Shown here piece after piece: positions 1 through 9,180 of a DNA stretch of 64,000 nucleotides. Each line of letters starts with the position of its first letter. Positions within the stretch are counted from its first letter, which is position 1. This DNA comes from Actinomycetes bacterium. GTDB taxonomy: Bacteria > Actinomycetota > Acidimicrobiia > Acidimicrobiales > Aldehydirespiratoraceae. The DNA lies in the NCBI GenBank assembly GCA_024276495.1, contig JAJRXC010000081.1, positions 41,790 through 105,789 on the forward strand. Direction: 5' to 3'. Below the pieces are notes generated by a model. It was not told the DNA's origin, ran no database searches, and saw nothing but the letters and a program-made list of their open reading frames with translations. The translations under genes were made by a program, and so were the position numbers.

Positions 1-864
1 CGCCGACTTCCCGGAACCGAGGACATGGACGGGGTCTTCGTGCTGCGGGGGCTCGACGACTCGTCGGCGCTGCGATCCGCGCTCGACGCCGGCCCGGGTC
101 GGGTCGTCGTGGTCGGCGGCGGCTTCATCGGCGCCGAGGTCGCGTCGACGGCCCGTGAACGCGGGCTCGAGGTGTCGGTGATCGAGGCGTTGCCCCAGCC
201 CCTCGCCCGGGTGCTGGGCGAGGAGATAGGCGCCGTGTGTGCCGAGGTGCATCGTGCGCACGGCGTCGATGTCCACACCGGTGTCGGGGTGGAGGCCGTC
301 GATGGCGACGGACGGGTCGAGCGGGTCCGGCTGCGCGACGGGCGGGTGATCGAGGCCGACGTCGTGGTGGTCGGGATCGGCGTCGTCCCCAACACCGAGT
401 GGCTCGAGGGATCGGGTCTGGAGATCGACGATGGTGTCGTCTGCGACGCGACGTGTCTCGCCGGCCCGGGCGTCACCGCGGCCGGCGACGTGGCTCGTTG
501 GCCGAATCGCCGATTCGACGAGGTGATGAGAGTCGAGCACTGGGACAATGCCGTCGAGCAGGGCGCCCACGCCGCGCACCGGCTGCTGGTCGACGACGCC
601 GACGCGGAACCGTTCACACCGGTGCCGTGGTTCTGGTCCGACCAGTACGACCGCAAGATCCAACTTGCCGGACGGATCCGGCCCGATGACGAGATGCGGA
701 TCGTGACCGGCTCGCTGGACGAGCGCAGATTCGCGGCGCTCTACGGCCGGGCCGGGCGTCTGGTGGGTGTGCTCGGGTTCAATCGTCCCCGCCACGTCAT
801 GCGCTACAAGGCGCTCATCGAGCAGGGCGTGTCGTTCGCCGACGCGCTCGCGGCCGACGTGTGA
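1..864 (+). CDS. FAD-dependent NAD(P)H ferredoxin/rubredoxin reductase-like protein, 5' end outside window
   Basis: The reading frame is open from base 1, so the N-terminal FAD-binding part lies upstream. The visible 287 residues contain the NAD(P)H-binding Rossmann motif (VVVVGGGFIGAEVA) about 30 residues in, a second FAD-contact block (GVTAAGDVARWPN) and a C-terminal reductase domain (WFWSDQYDRKIQLAG). This is the order found in ferredoxin--NAD(P)+ reductases that feed electrons to cytochrome P450s or ring dioxygenases. The ATG at base 25 used by the ORF track is internal. The electron-acceptor partner is not visible in the window. The fold is certain; the exact substrate is not. Confidence 0.85.
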   Translation, partial: RRLPGTEDMDGVFVLRGLDDSSALRSALDAGPGRVVVVGGGFIGAEVASTARERGLEVSVIEALPQPLARVLGEEIGAVCAEVHRAHGVDVHTGVGVEAVDGDGRVERVRLRDGRVIEADVVVVGIGVVPNTEWLEGSGLEIDDGVVCDATCLAGPGVTAAGDVARWPNRRFDEVMRVEHWDNAVEQGAHAAHRLLVDDADAEPFTPVPWFWSDQYDRKIQLAGRIRPDDEMRIVTGSLDERRFAALYGRAGRLVGVLGFNRPRHVMRYKALIEQGVSFADALAADV

Positions 865-871
865 CGCGACC

Positions 872-1516
872 GTGACCACCACCGCATATCTGTTCCTCGC
901 CGTGGCCGGTGTCGCCGCGTTGATCGACTGGTGGTCGGTCCACACCGATCGACTCGGCGTGGAGTTCCTCGCGAAACCCGCGGTGATCATCTGTTTGATC
1001 GGTGTCGCGCTGGCGATCGAGATCGATTCCGGCGCAGCGACCAACACCGAACGAGGAATCATCATCGCCGCGCTCGGCGCCTCCCTCGTGGGTGATGTCG
1101 TCTTGATGACGCCCGACGCCCGCTTCGAGGCCGGCCTGGCCGCGTTCCTCGTCGCCCATCTGTTCTACATCGCCGCACTGGCCCCCGACTTCACCCTCGG
1201 CCCGGGCCTCGTCGCCGGCGGCGTCATCGTCGCCCTCGGGTTCGGGATCGTGCCGCAGCTGCTCGGTGCGGTCCGCGCCCACGGCCCCGTGATCACCACC
1301 GCGGTCGTCGCCTACATCGTCGTCGTCGCCACGATGGGAGTCGTGGCGGCCGCGACCGCGGTCGTGATCACCGGGATCGGTGGTGCCCTTTTCGTCCTGT
1401 CCGACGCGCTGCTGGGGTGGGGACGGTTCGTGCGGCCGGCGCCCGGCGGACGCACGCTGGTCCACACCACCTACCACCTCGGCCAGGCGGGAATCGTCTT
1501 GTGGCTGGCCGCCTGA
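872..1516 (+). CDS. YhhN family membrane protein (lysoplasmalogenase-like)
   Basis: This 214-residue protein has about seven hydrophobic segments and the YhhN family pattern, including a conserved acidic helix (GASLVGDVVLM) and the late block FVLSDALLGWGRF. Family members hydrolyse the vinyl-ether bond of lysoplasmalogens in eukaryotes and some bacteria; activity in this organism is inferred only. The GTG at 872 is chosen because everything upstream in the frame is low-complexity shadow of the previous gene. It follows the reductase stop by 7 nt and its 3' end overlaps the lipoprotein by 16 nt, so the three genes are probably one transcript. Confidence 0.75.
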   Translation: MTTTAYLFLAVAGVAALIDWWSVHTDRLGVEFLAKPAVIICLIGVALAIEIDSGAATNTERGIIIAALGASLVGDVVLMTPDARFEAGLAAFLVAHLFYIAALAPDFTLGPGLVAGGVIVALGFGIVPQLLGAVRAHGPVITTAVVAYIVVVATMGVVAAATAVVITGIGGALFVLSDALLGWGRFVRPAPGGRTLVHTTYHLGQAGIVLWLAA

Positions 1517-2010
1517 TCCCTCTCCTCACGGCGATGGCGCTCGTGGCGGTGGGTTGCGCCGAGCCCGCTCCGCCCACCCTCGCGACCGAGACCGTCGCGG
1601 CGGCGCTGCCGTCGGCCGTCTGGCCCGCCGACCCGTCTCTGGTCACCGAGGTCGAATGCCCGGACCTCGACCCGGTGCGCATCGCCCAGACGGGTCGCTG
1701 CCGGGCCCGGATCGCCGGTGATCGGGTGACCATCGACGTCGTCATCGACGATCAGGCCCGAACGACCGCGACCGTTCGCGAGCCGCTCTTCGATGCCGGC
1801 GCGGCGGGGACGCAACTCGCCGAACGTCTTCGATCCGATCTCTCCATCGATGCCGGTGTCCCGCTCACCGTTCGCTGCGAGCCGGCCGTGGTGGTGGCCC
1901 GACCCGGCGCCCTCGTCACGTGCGTCGGTGACCGATCCGGCGACCTGATCGACTTCGAGATCGAGGTTCTCGACGACACCGGCGCATGGTCCCTGCGCGA
2001 CGTGGGGTAG
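1501..2010 (+). CDS. Secreted lipoprotein with two DUF4333-like halves
   Basis: A 169-residue protein that starts with GTG inside the end of the YhhN gene. It has a short charged N-terminus, a hydrophobic stretch and a lipobox (LVAVGC), so it should be lipidated by Lgt, which is encoded at 61.9 kb. The mature part has two similar halves, each with a cysteine pair and beta-strand pattern (VECPDL...RCRARI and VRCEPA...VTCVGD), ending in W-x-L-R, which resembles actinobacterial DUF4333 lipoproteins. The function is unknown. It ends in TAG, which is relevant to the amber codons discussed at 6.9 kb. Confidence 0.7.
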   Translation: MAGRLIPLLTAMALVAVGCAEPAPPTLATETVAAALPSAVWPADPSLVTEVECPDLDPVRIAQTGRCRARIAGDRVTIDVVIDDQARTTATVREPLFDAGAAGTQLAERLRSDLSIDAGVPLTVRCEPAVVVARPGALVTCVGDRSGDLIDFEIEVLDDTGAWSLRDVG

Positions 2011-2050
2011 AACCCTCGGCGCCGTCGAGCGTTTCCCGAGGCAGCGCTGA

Positions 2051-2056
2051 TACCCT
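2051..2056 (+). promoter_or_regulatory. Probable -10 element (TACCCT) of rpsO
   Basis: TACCCT fits the TANNNT -10 pattern seen across the window. It would start transcription near 2063, leaving a leader of about 105 nt before the rpsO ATG. Confidence 0.5.
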
Positions 2057-2062
2057 TGTCAC

Positions 2063-2168
2063 GTCCACACGGACATGTCCGATCGAGTCGATCGGCGGCT
2101 GCGGCCCACGCACGGCGGGGCCCTCAGCTGGGTACGACACCCGAGAAAGAAAGAAAACCGAACGACAC
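2063..2168 (+). promoter_or_regulatory. Structured rpsO leader, candidate S15 autoregulatory RNA
   Basis: The leader holds two back-to-back hairpins: GTCC-acac-GGAC (2063-2074) and CCGATC-gagtc-GATCGG (2079-2095). A GGCCC/GGGCC pairing follows. It ends in a purine-rich stretch (GAGAAAGAAAG) that probably serves as the ribosome site. S15 represses its own mRNA through leader structures in several phyla; regulation here is inferred from position and folding only. Confidence 0.4.
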
Positions 2169-2450
2169 ATGGCTACCAATCTTGCCCCGAAGGCCGAAAC
2201 GATCGCCGACATGGCGAAAGCGTTCGACCTCGCCGAGAACGACACCGGCTCGCCGGAGATCCAAATCGCGTTGCTCTCGGCTCGCATCTCGCACCTCACC
2301 GAACACATGAAGGCCCACAAAAAGGACCATCACAGCCGGCGGGGCCTGCAGATGCTGGTGGGAAAACGTCGTCGTCTCCTCGACTATGTCAAGGACAACG
2401 ACGTCGAACGGTACCGAGCAGTGATCGCCCACCTCGGGCTGCGTCGCTGA
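2169..2450 (+). CDS. rpsO: 30S ribosomal protein S15
   Basis: A 93-residue protein with the full S15 pattern ([56 protein letters not shown]). S15 is a primary 16S rRNA binder that organises the 30S platform. The ATG at 2169 gives the normal family length; the ORF track extended it upstream through leader sequence. It is followed by a hairpin terminator or attenuator and then pnp, the classic rpsO-pnp order. Confidence 0.98.
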   Translation: MATNLAPKAETIADMAKAFDLAENDTGSPEIQIALLSARISHLTEHMKAHKKDHHSRRGLQMLVGKRRRLLDYVKDNDVERYRAVIAHLGLRR

Positions 2451-2459
2451 CAAGATATG

Positions 2460-2487
2460 GGAGCGGTCCTTCCGGGGCCGCTCCTTT
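2460..2487 (+). terminator. Intrinsic terminator or attenuator between rpsO and pnp
   Basis: GGAGCGG pairs with CCGCTCC around a short loop and is followed by TTT, 9 nt after the rpsO stop. The T-run is short, so partial read-through into pnp is likely. Confidence 0.7.
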
Positions 2488-2580
2488 CGGTTTGCGCAAG
2501 AGCAAACCCGACGAATCCCAGTAGCTGGAACGTCCAGCAACGTTGTCTCAGGACAATGACGAGCGCATGGCAGTTGGTGC

Positions 2581-2655
2581 TAGTCGAATGTGACCCGGAC
2601 CCGGGTCGCATTCGACTGGGAACTGGCAGTCATGCTCTCAGGAGCCCTTCGCTCC
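2581..2655 (+). ncRNA. pnp 5' leader: 17-bp hairpin followed by a small hairpin at the ribosome site
   Basis: Bases 2581-2597 pair with 2602-2618 around a GACC tetraloop, giving 17 consecutive pairs of which two are G-T wobbles. A second hairpin, GGAGC-ccttc-GCTCC (2641-2655), lies directly before the AGGAG of pnp. No T-run follows, so this is not a terminator. Known parallels are the RNase III/PNPase-controlled pnp leader of enterobacteria and the predicted Actino-pnp RNA motif; whether this is the same motif needs a covariance-model search. Confidence 0.65.
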
Positions 2656-2670
2656 AGGAGAAAAGAGAAA

Positions 2671-5133
2671 ATGACTGAAACCCAATCCTTCACCGGCGCG
2701 TTCACGCGCGGTGAGGGCAAAGATGCAACATTCGAGATCGGCAAGTTCGCCCCGCTCGCCGGTGGCTCTGTCACCGCCAGCATCGGCAACACCGTCGTCC
2801 TCGTGACCGCCACCGGTGCCAAGTCGGCCCGCGAAGGAGCCGACTTCTTCCCGCTGACCGTCGACATCGAGGAACGCATGTACGCCGCGGGCAAGATCCC
2901 CGGCTCGTTCTTCCGTCGTGAGGCCCGCGCCGGAGAGCAGGCCATCTTGACCTGTCGTCTCATCGATCGGCCCCTGCGTCCGGCGTTCCCCGACGGCTAC
3001 CGCAACGAGGTCCACGTCGTGGGCACCGTGCTGGGCGCCGACCAGGAGAACCCCTACGACGTGTTGGCCCTCAACGCTGCATCGCTGGCGCTGAGCCTGT
3101 CACCGATCCCGTTCGACGGTCCCCTCGGCGCCGTGCGCATGAGCTGGTCGCCCGAGGGCGAATGGATCCCGTTCCCGACGTATGAGGAGTCCGAGGAGTC
3201 GGCCTTCGAGATGGTCGTGGCCGGCCGCCTCGACGGTGACGACGTCGCCGTGATGATGGTCGAGGCCGGTGGCACCGGAAACTCGTGGAACCTCTACGAG
3301 AGCGGCACCCCCAAGGTCGACGAGGACGTCCTCGCCGGCGGCCTCGAGGCCTGCAAGGTGTGGATCCGCGAGATGATCGAGCTGCAGCAGCAGGCGATCG
3401 ACGCCGCCGGCACCATCGTGAAGATGGACCCGCCGACGGTCACCGACTACACCGATGAGATCTTCGCGGCGGTGGAGGCCGCTGCGGCCGATCGCATCGC
3501 TGAAACCCAGAAGATCGCCGACAAGACGCAACGGCAGGACGCCGAAGGCGAGCTGAAGGACGCCGTCGTCGCCGAGCTCGAAGCTCAGTTCACTGGTCCC
3601 GACGGTGAGGTCAACCCCGATGCGGTCAAGCAGATCAAGAACGCGATCCGTGCGGTCACCAAGGCGATCGTGCGCAAACGAATCGTCGAGGAGGGCATCC
3701 GCATCGACGGCCGCAAGACCGACGAGCTGCGGACCGTCACCGCGGAGGTCGGGGTCATCCCGACCGCGCACGGTTCCGGCCTCTTCCAGCGTGGCGAGAC
3801 CCAGGTCCTGAACTTCACCACGCTCGGCATGGGCCGCAGCGACATGATGATCGACGACCTCTCGCCGACCGACAAGAAGCGCTACTTCCACCACTACAAC
3901 TTCCCGCCCTTCTCGACGGGGGAGACCGGCTTCATGCGCGGTCCGAAGCGTCGTGAGATCGGCCACGGGGCGCTCGCCGAGCGGGCCGTGTTCCCGGTCG
4001 TCCCGTCGTTCGAGGAATGGCCCTACACGGTGCGGACCGTTTCGGAGGTCATGGCCTCCAACGGGTCCAGCTCGATGGCGTCGGTCTGCGGATCCACCCT
4101 GTCGCTGATGGACGCCGGTGTGCCGATCAAGGCGCCGGTCGCCGGCATCGCGATGGGTCTCGTCCACGCCGAAGGCGAGTACGTCACCCTGACCGACATC
4201 CTCGGAGCGGAGGACGCGTTCGGCGACATGGACTTCAAGGTCGCCGGTACCACCGATTTCGTGACCGCGCTGCAGCTCGACACCAAGATCTCCGGCATTC
4301 CCGCCAGCGTGCTCGCCGGTGCCCTGCAGCAGGCCAAGGAAGCCCGCCTCGACATCCTCGACATCATGGCCGAGGCCATCGCCGAACCCCGCGACGAGGT
4401 TCGTGACACGGCGCCGAAGATCCTCGCCTTCGAGATTCCGATCGAGAAGATCGGTGAGGTCATCGGCCCCAAGGGCAAGGTCATCAACTCCATCCAGGCC
4501 GAGACCGGCGCCGACATCTCCGTCGACGACGACGGCATGGTCGGCGTGGTGTCCATCGCGTCGGTCGACAGCGCCAAGGTCGCCGAGGCCGAGCGCCAGA
4601 TCCAGCTGATCCTCGATCCGCCCACCGCCGAGGTGGGTGCCACCTATCAGGGTCGAGTGGTGAACATCACCAAGTTCGGTGCGTTCGTCAACATCCTTCC
4701 CGGACGCGACGGACTGCTGCACATCTCGAAGATCGGTGGCGGCAAGCGCATCGACCGGGTCGAGGACGTGCTCGAGCTCGGCCAGGAGGTCGCGGTGGTC
4801 GTCGAAGACGTCGACCCCAACGGCAAGATCTCGCTGAAGCCCGAGGGTGCCCCCGACTCCGACAACAAGGGAGGTGGGGGCCGTGATCGCGGCGGTGACC
4901 GCAACCGGGATCGTGACGGTGACCGGGGTCGAGGCCGCGATCGTGGTCGTGACCGCGATGGCGACAGTGACGACGACTCGCCGTCGAGCGACGACACCGA
5001 GACGGTGTCGTTCGAAGCTGCGTTCGACGAGGAGCTCTCGGCCGAGTACGGCGATCTCGGTCCCGACGCTCCCCGCCGTGGCGGCGGTGGCGGTGGGCGC
5101 GGCCGTGGCCGTGGCGGCCGCGGTCGACGCTGA
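2671..5133 (+). CDS. pnp: Polyribonucleotide nucleotidyltransferase (PNPase)
   Basis: An 820-residue 3'-5' phosphorolytic exoribonuclease. Domain order is the first RNase PH-like core (from about residue 10), a helical linker, the second RNase PH core (containing GRSDMMIDDLSPTDKKRYFHHYNFPPFS), a KH domain with IGPKGKVI near residue 610, an S1 domain (FGAFVNILPGRDGLLHIS) and a long charged tail rich in Arg, Asp and Gly. Such tails are common in actinobacterial RNA-degradation enzymes and may bind RNA or partners. The ATG at 2671 is preceded by AGGAG and matches the family N-terminus; the ORF track start at 2590 lies inside the leader hairpin. Confidence 0.98.
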   Translation: MTETQSFTGAFTRGEGKDATFEIGKFAPLAGGSVTASIGNTVVLVTATGAKSAREGADFFPLTVDIEERMYAAGKIPGSFFRREARAGEQAILTCRLIDRPLRPAFPDGYRNEVHVVGTVLGADQENPYDVLALNAASLALSLSPIPFDGPLGAVRMSWSPEGEWIPFPTYEESEESAFEMVVAGRLDGDDVAVMMVEAGGTGNSWNLYESGTPKVDEDVLAGGLEACKVWIREMIELQQQAIDAAGTIVKMDPPTVTDYTDEIFAAVEAAAADRIAETQKIADKTQRQDAEGELKDAVVAELEAQFTGPDGEVNPDAVKQIKNAIRAVTKAIVRKRIVEEGIRIDGRKTDELRTVTAEVGVIPTAHGSGLFQRGETQVLNFTTLGMGRSDMMIDDLSPTDKKRYFHHYNFPPFSTGETGFMRGPKRREIGHGALAERAVFPVVPSFEEWPYTVRTVSEVMASNGSSSMASVCGSTLSLMDAGVPIKAPVAGIAMGLVHAEGEYVTLTDILGAEDAFGDMDFKVAGTTDFVTALQLDTKISGIPASVLAGALQQAKEARLDILDIMAEAIAEPRDEVRDTAPKILAFEIPIEKIGEVIGPKGKVINSIQAETGADISVDDDGMVGVVSIASVDSAKVAEAERQIQLILDPPTAEVGATYQGRVVNITKFGAFVNILPGRDGLLHISKIGGGKRIDRVEDVLELGQEVAVVVEDVDPNGKISLKPEGAPDSDNKGGGGRDRGGDRNRDRDGDRGRGRDRGRDRDGDSDDDSPSSDDTETVSFEAAFDEELSAEYGDLGPDAPRRGGGGGGRGRGRGGRGRR

Positions 5134-5156
5134 TTCCCACGCTCGACCACACACCG

Positions 5157-6377
5157 TTGACGACGCAGGTCTCCCGGCTTCCGGGGGGCCTGCGCGTCGC
5201 GACCCAACACGACCCGAGATCGTCGTCGGTGTCCGTCGGCGCCTGGGTGGGCGTCGGCAATCGTGATGAACCCGAACAGATCGCCGGGGCGTCGCACTTT
5301 CTCGAGCATCTCCTCTTCAAGGGGAGTTCCACTCGTTCGGCTCGTGAGATCGCCGAGGGTGTCGATGCCGTCGGCGGTGACCTCAACGCGTTCACGTCGA
5401 AGGAGTACACGGCGTTCCACGCCCGGGTGCCCGCGAAGGATCTCGACTTCGGTCTCGACACCCTGCTCGATGTACTCGCCGATCCCGGCTTTCGCGCCGA
5501 TGAGGTGGATGCCGAGCGTCTGGTGATCCTCGAGGAGCTCGCGTGGGGAGCCGATACGCCCGACGATGTCGTCCACCAGAACCTGGCCTCGAGCCTGTTC
5601 CCCGGACATTCGCTCGGCTGGGAGGTCCTGGGGACCGCCGAGTCGGTACGGGCGATGACCGCGGCCGACGTCCGTTCGTTTCACGAACACTGGTATCGCC
5701 GCTCGAACATCGTCATCGTGGTGGTGGGGCCGGTGGATCACGACGAGATCTGCGCGCGGGTCGATCGTGGCCTGGCCGCGCTCGCCGCGGGTGAACCGCC
5801 GTCGAGGATCAAGCCGGTCGCTGCGGTCCGCGAGGAGATCGTCGTTCGCCGTGACATCGAACAGGCCCATCTCTCCCTCGGGTGGCGGGCCCTCGACCAG
5901 TTCGACGACGACCGCTTCGCGTTGGCCGTCGCCAATCAGCTGATCGGCGGAGGGTGGTCGAGCCGGTTGTTCCAGGAGATTCGCGAGAAGCGGGGGATGT
6001 CCTACACCGTGTTCTCGTCGATGGCGGGCTATGTCGACAGCGGAACCTTCTCGATCTACGCGGGCACGTCGCCGGACCGGGTGACGGAGCTCTGTGAGGT
6101 CGTCGAGGCCGAGCTCGCCGATCTGGTCGAGAACGGGCCGAGCGAGCGGGAGATGGAGATCGCCCGGGGCGGTTTCGAAGGGGCCACGGTGCTGGCCCTC
6201 GAAGACGGCAGCAGCCGCATGGCCCAGATCGCCACGAACCTCCTGGTGCGGGACCGGGTCGTCGAGGTCAACGAGTATCTCGCAAAGGTGCGGGCGGTCA
6301 CCGCCGCCGACGTGCGACGGGTCCTGGCGACGATCCTCACTGGTACCCGGGCCCGTTCGGTGGTCGAGCCTCGCTGA
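5157..6377 (+). CDS. M16 family zinc metallopeptidase (processing-peptidase-like)
   Basis: A 406-residue insulinase-superfamily peptidase. The inverted zinc motif HFLEH is near residue 47, with the downstream glutamate in VILEELAWG. The second, non-catalytic half carries GGGWSSRLFQEIREKRGMSY, which closes the chamber. The start is TTG at 5157, 23 nt after the pnp stop; homology begins immediately after it. M16 genes directly downstream of pnp are a conserved bacterial arrangement, so the two are probably co-transcribed. Natural substrates are unknown, although the family generally degrades short or unfolded peptides. Confidence 0.92.
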   Translation: MTTQVSRLPGGLRVATQHDPRSSSVSVGAWVGVGNRDEPEQIAGASHFLEHLLFKGSSTRSAREIAEGVDAVGGDLNAFTSKEYTAFHARVPAKDLDFGLDTLLDVLADPGFRADEVDAERLVILEELAWGADTPDDVVHQNLASSLFPGHSLGWEVLGTAESVRAMTAADVRSFHEHWYRRSNIVIVVVGPVDHDEICARVDRGLAALAAGEPPSRIKPVAAVREEIVVRRDIEQAHLSLGWRALDQFDDDRFALAVANQLIGGGWSSRLFQEIREKRGMSYTVFSSMAGYVDSGTFSIYAGTSPDRVTELCEVVEAELADLVENGPSEREMEIARGGFEGATVLALEDGSSRMAQIATNLLVRDRVVEVNEYLAKVRAVTAADVRRVLATILTGTRARSVVEPR

Positions 6378-6537
6378 CCGTCAGCTGTCGGAGATCCCCC
6401 CTGGATCGTAGAGCTCGATCGGATACGGATCCCGTGATGGAGTCACCTGCGCGGTTGCGGCATGGTTGACGCAGCTCGCCGTTCCACGCGAGGGTCGACG
6501 CGTTGGGGTGGGGGGCTCTACCGGATCGGGGGCAGTC
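6378..6537 (+). other. Intergenic region, 160 bp, no recognisable element
   Basis: The sequence between the M16 gene and the SLH protein shows no clear gene or strong hairpin. GGGGG about 9 nt before the ATG at 6538 may serve as the ribosome site for the downstream gene. Confidence 0.4.
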
Positions 6538-6801
6538 ATGAACGGAGTCGGCGTTGGGGCGATGGGCCTGCGCAGATGGCTTCGTGCCATGGTCGCGGCT
6601 GCGGCTGCGGCCGCTGGGCTCGGGACTGCGGCCGGGGGCCTCTCGGTGGCGGGCGCGGCGATTCCCGGTTGTGACGGTGTGGTGTGGTCGGGCACGACGA
6701 CGGTGCAGGATCTGTGGACCGCAGCCGACAGTGGCATGGAACGGTCCAACATCACCGACCTGATCGACGGCATCACCGACCCGACGAACAACTTCGATCC
6801 T

Positions 6802-8560
6802 CAGTGGTCGTCTGACGGAACCCGCATCGTGTGGAGCGGCTCCGATGGCACCACCGATCAGATCTGGGTGGCGGATGCCGATGGCACGAACCGGGTCGAG
6901 ATCTCGTCGAGGTCGAGCGGCTCCGATCCGACGGGCAACGCCGGCCCGTAGTGGTCCCCTGATGGAACCCGCATCGTGTGGAGCGGCTCCGATGGCACCA
7001 CCGATCAGATCTGGGTGGCGGATGCCGATGGCACGAACCGGGTCGAGATCTCTTCGACGTCGAGTGGTCCCGATCCCACCATCAACGTGGACCCGCAGTG
7101 GTCGCCCGATGGCACCCGTATCGCCTGGGAAGGCAGGAGCGCCGGTACCTCCAGTCAGATTTGGGTGGCAGATGCTGATGGGGCGAACCGGGTGGAGATC
7201 TCGTCGGTGTCGGGCGGCACCTATCCCACCGGCAACGAGGATGTTCAGTGGTCGCCTGACGGCTCCCGTCTCGTGTGGAGTGGCTCCGATGCCTCCACCC
7301 TTCGAATCTGGGTTGCGGATGCCAACGGCACGAACCGTTAGGAGATCTCGTCGGCTTCCGGGGGCGTCGATCCCAGCAACAACTTCGACCCGGGATGGTC
7401 CCCTGACGGCTCACGCATTGTGTGGGCCGGCAGCATCGGCACCAATCTGATCTTTGTTGCTGATGCCGATGGTGAGAGTCGCACCGAGATCTCGTCGGTA
7501 TCGGCGGGGTTCGACCCCGGCGCGAATGTCAGTCCGCAGTGGTCTTCTGATGGTGCTCTGATCGTGTGGAGTGGTGCCGATGCCCTCACCAGGCAGATCT
7601 GGGTTGCGGAGGTTGATGGGTTGAATCGTCGGGTGGTGTCGGCGGACACGGATCCGGTCGGGAACTCTGATGGCCGGTGGTCGCCGGACGGCTCTCGTGT
7701 CGCCTGGAGCGGGTTCGATGGTTCCACCGATCAGATCTGGGTTGCGGATGGTGATGGTCGCGATCGTGTGGAGGTGTCGTCGGTGTCGGCGGGTGTCGAT
7801 CCGACCGGCAACACGAGCTCGCAGTGGTCGCCGGATGGTTCGCGGCTCGCGTGGACCGGTTCGGATGGCGGGACCGGTCAGATCTGGACGGCGGATGCCG
7901 ATGGCGCGAATCGGATCGAGATCTCGTCGGTGCCCGGTGGTGTGGTGCCGACGACGAACATCGGTCCGCAGTGGTCGCCGGATGGTTCGCGGATCGTGTG
8001 GGCCGGGTTCGACGGTGCGACGTTCCAGGTGTATGTCGCCGATGCCGATGGTGCGAATCGGGTGGAGATCTCCTCGGTGCCCGGCGGCACCGTTCCGACG
8101 TTCAACACCAGTCCGCAGTGGTCGCCGGATGGGACACGTATTGCGTGGGGTGGCTCTGATGGCGGTACCGGTCAGATCTGGGTGGCGAATGTGGATGGCG
8201 GGAATCGGGTGGAGGTGTCGTCGGTGTCGGCCGGCACCGATCCGGTGTTCAACTCGGGCCCGCAGTGGTCACCGGATGGGACCCGGATCGCGTGGAGCGG
8301 ATCCATTGGTGGCGTCTTTCAGATCTGGGTTGCCGATGCCGATGGTGCGAATCGGGTGGAGGTGTCGTCGGTGTCGCCGGGTAGCGATCCGACCGGCAAC
8401 TCGCGTCCTCGATGGTCGCCTGATGGTGCCCGTCTCGCGTGGAACGGATCGAGCGGTGGTACGAACCGAATCTGGGTCGCCGACGCCGATGGCACGAACC
8501 GGGCCGAGATTTCGTCGGTGTCGGCGGGCACGGATCCGACCGCCAACGTCGGAGTGGATT
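6802..8560 (+). repeat. Twelve tandem 147-bp PD40 repeats
   Basis: The CAGTGGTCG block recurs with exact 147-bp spacing (6802, 6949, 7096, 7243, 7390 and so on to 8263 and 8410), encoding 49-residue propeller blades. Because unit length never varies by even one base, unequal crossing-over or recent duplication is plausible. Confidence 0.9.
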
Positions 8561-8895
8561 GGCGGCCGCGCACCGCCGATCTGGCCTTGTCGAAGGTGTC
8601 GACGCCGCTGGTCGAAGGCGAATCTGCCACCATTGCCGTGACGGTCACCGCGCCGTCTTCGCAGCGGACCACGACGATCACCGGGATCGTGTTGCCGTGC
8701 CTGAGTTCCACCGACGTTGTCGTCACCGCAGGATCGGTCTCGGGCGGCGTTTGGACCATCGATTCTCTCACCGGTTCCGCGACTGCCACTGTTGCCGGCG
8801 TCGTCGACTCGACTGGGGCCTGCGCCACCACCGTCGCCGTCACCGGGTCCTATCCGGCGTTGACGTCACCGGTCACCGCGACCATCGGCTATGCG

Positions 8896-9180
8896 TGCCC
8901 GGCGGGTGGTGATCCGTTTGTCGATGTGTCGGTGTCGTCGTTTGCGCGGGCCGATGTGTCGTGCATCTACGGGTTGGGGATCACGACGGGGACGTCGGCG
9001 ACGACGTATGACCCGGGTGGGAATGTGACTCGTGAGCAGATGGCGGCGTTTCTGGCCCGTTTGTGGCGGGCGACGGGCAATGGGTGTCCGGCGGGTGGTG
9101 ATCCGTTTGTCGATGTGTCGGTGTCGTCGTTTGCGCGGGCCGATGTGTCGTGCATCTACCGTCTGGGGATCACGACGGGG
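8896..9180 (+). repeat. Near-identical tandem SLH-coding repeat, 189-bp period
   Basis: The segment beginning TGCCCGGCGGGTGGTGATCC at 8896 recurs at 9085 with only a few differences over about 95 bp, then the copies diverge in synonymous positions. It encodes the two SLH motifs. Confidence 0.85.

Noticed and set aside
3100-5154. 684-residue minus-strand ORF opposite pnp.
   Set aside because: It is a shadow ORF produced by high-GC third positions. Composition is Asp/Val/Gly/Leu-rich with no domain, and the plus-strand PNPase is certain.
6802-8560. The regular 147-bp repeats as a CRISPR-like array.
   Set aside because: Unit length is a multiple of three, repeats are protein-coding throughout and there are no unique spacers between identical repeats.
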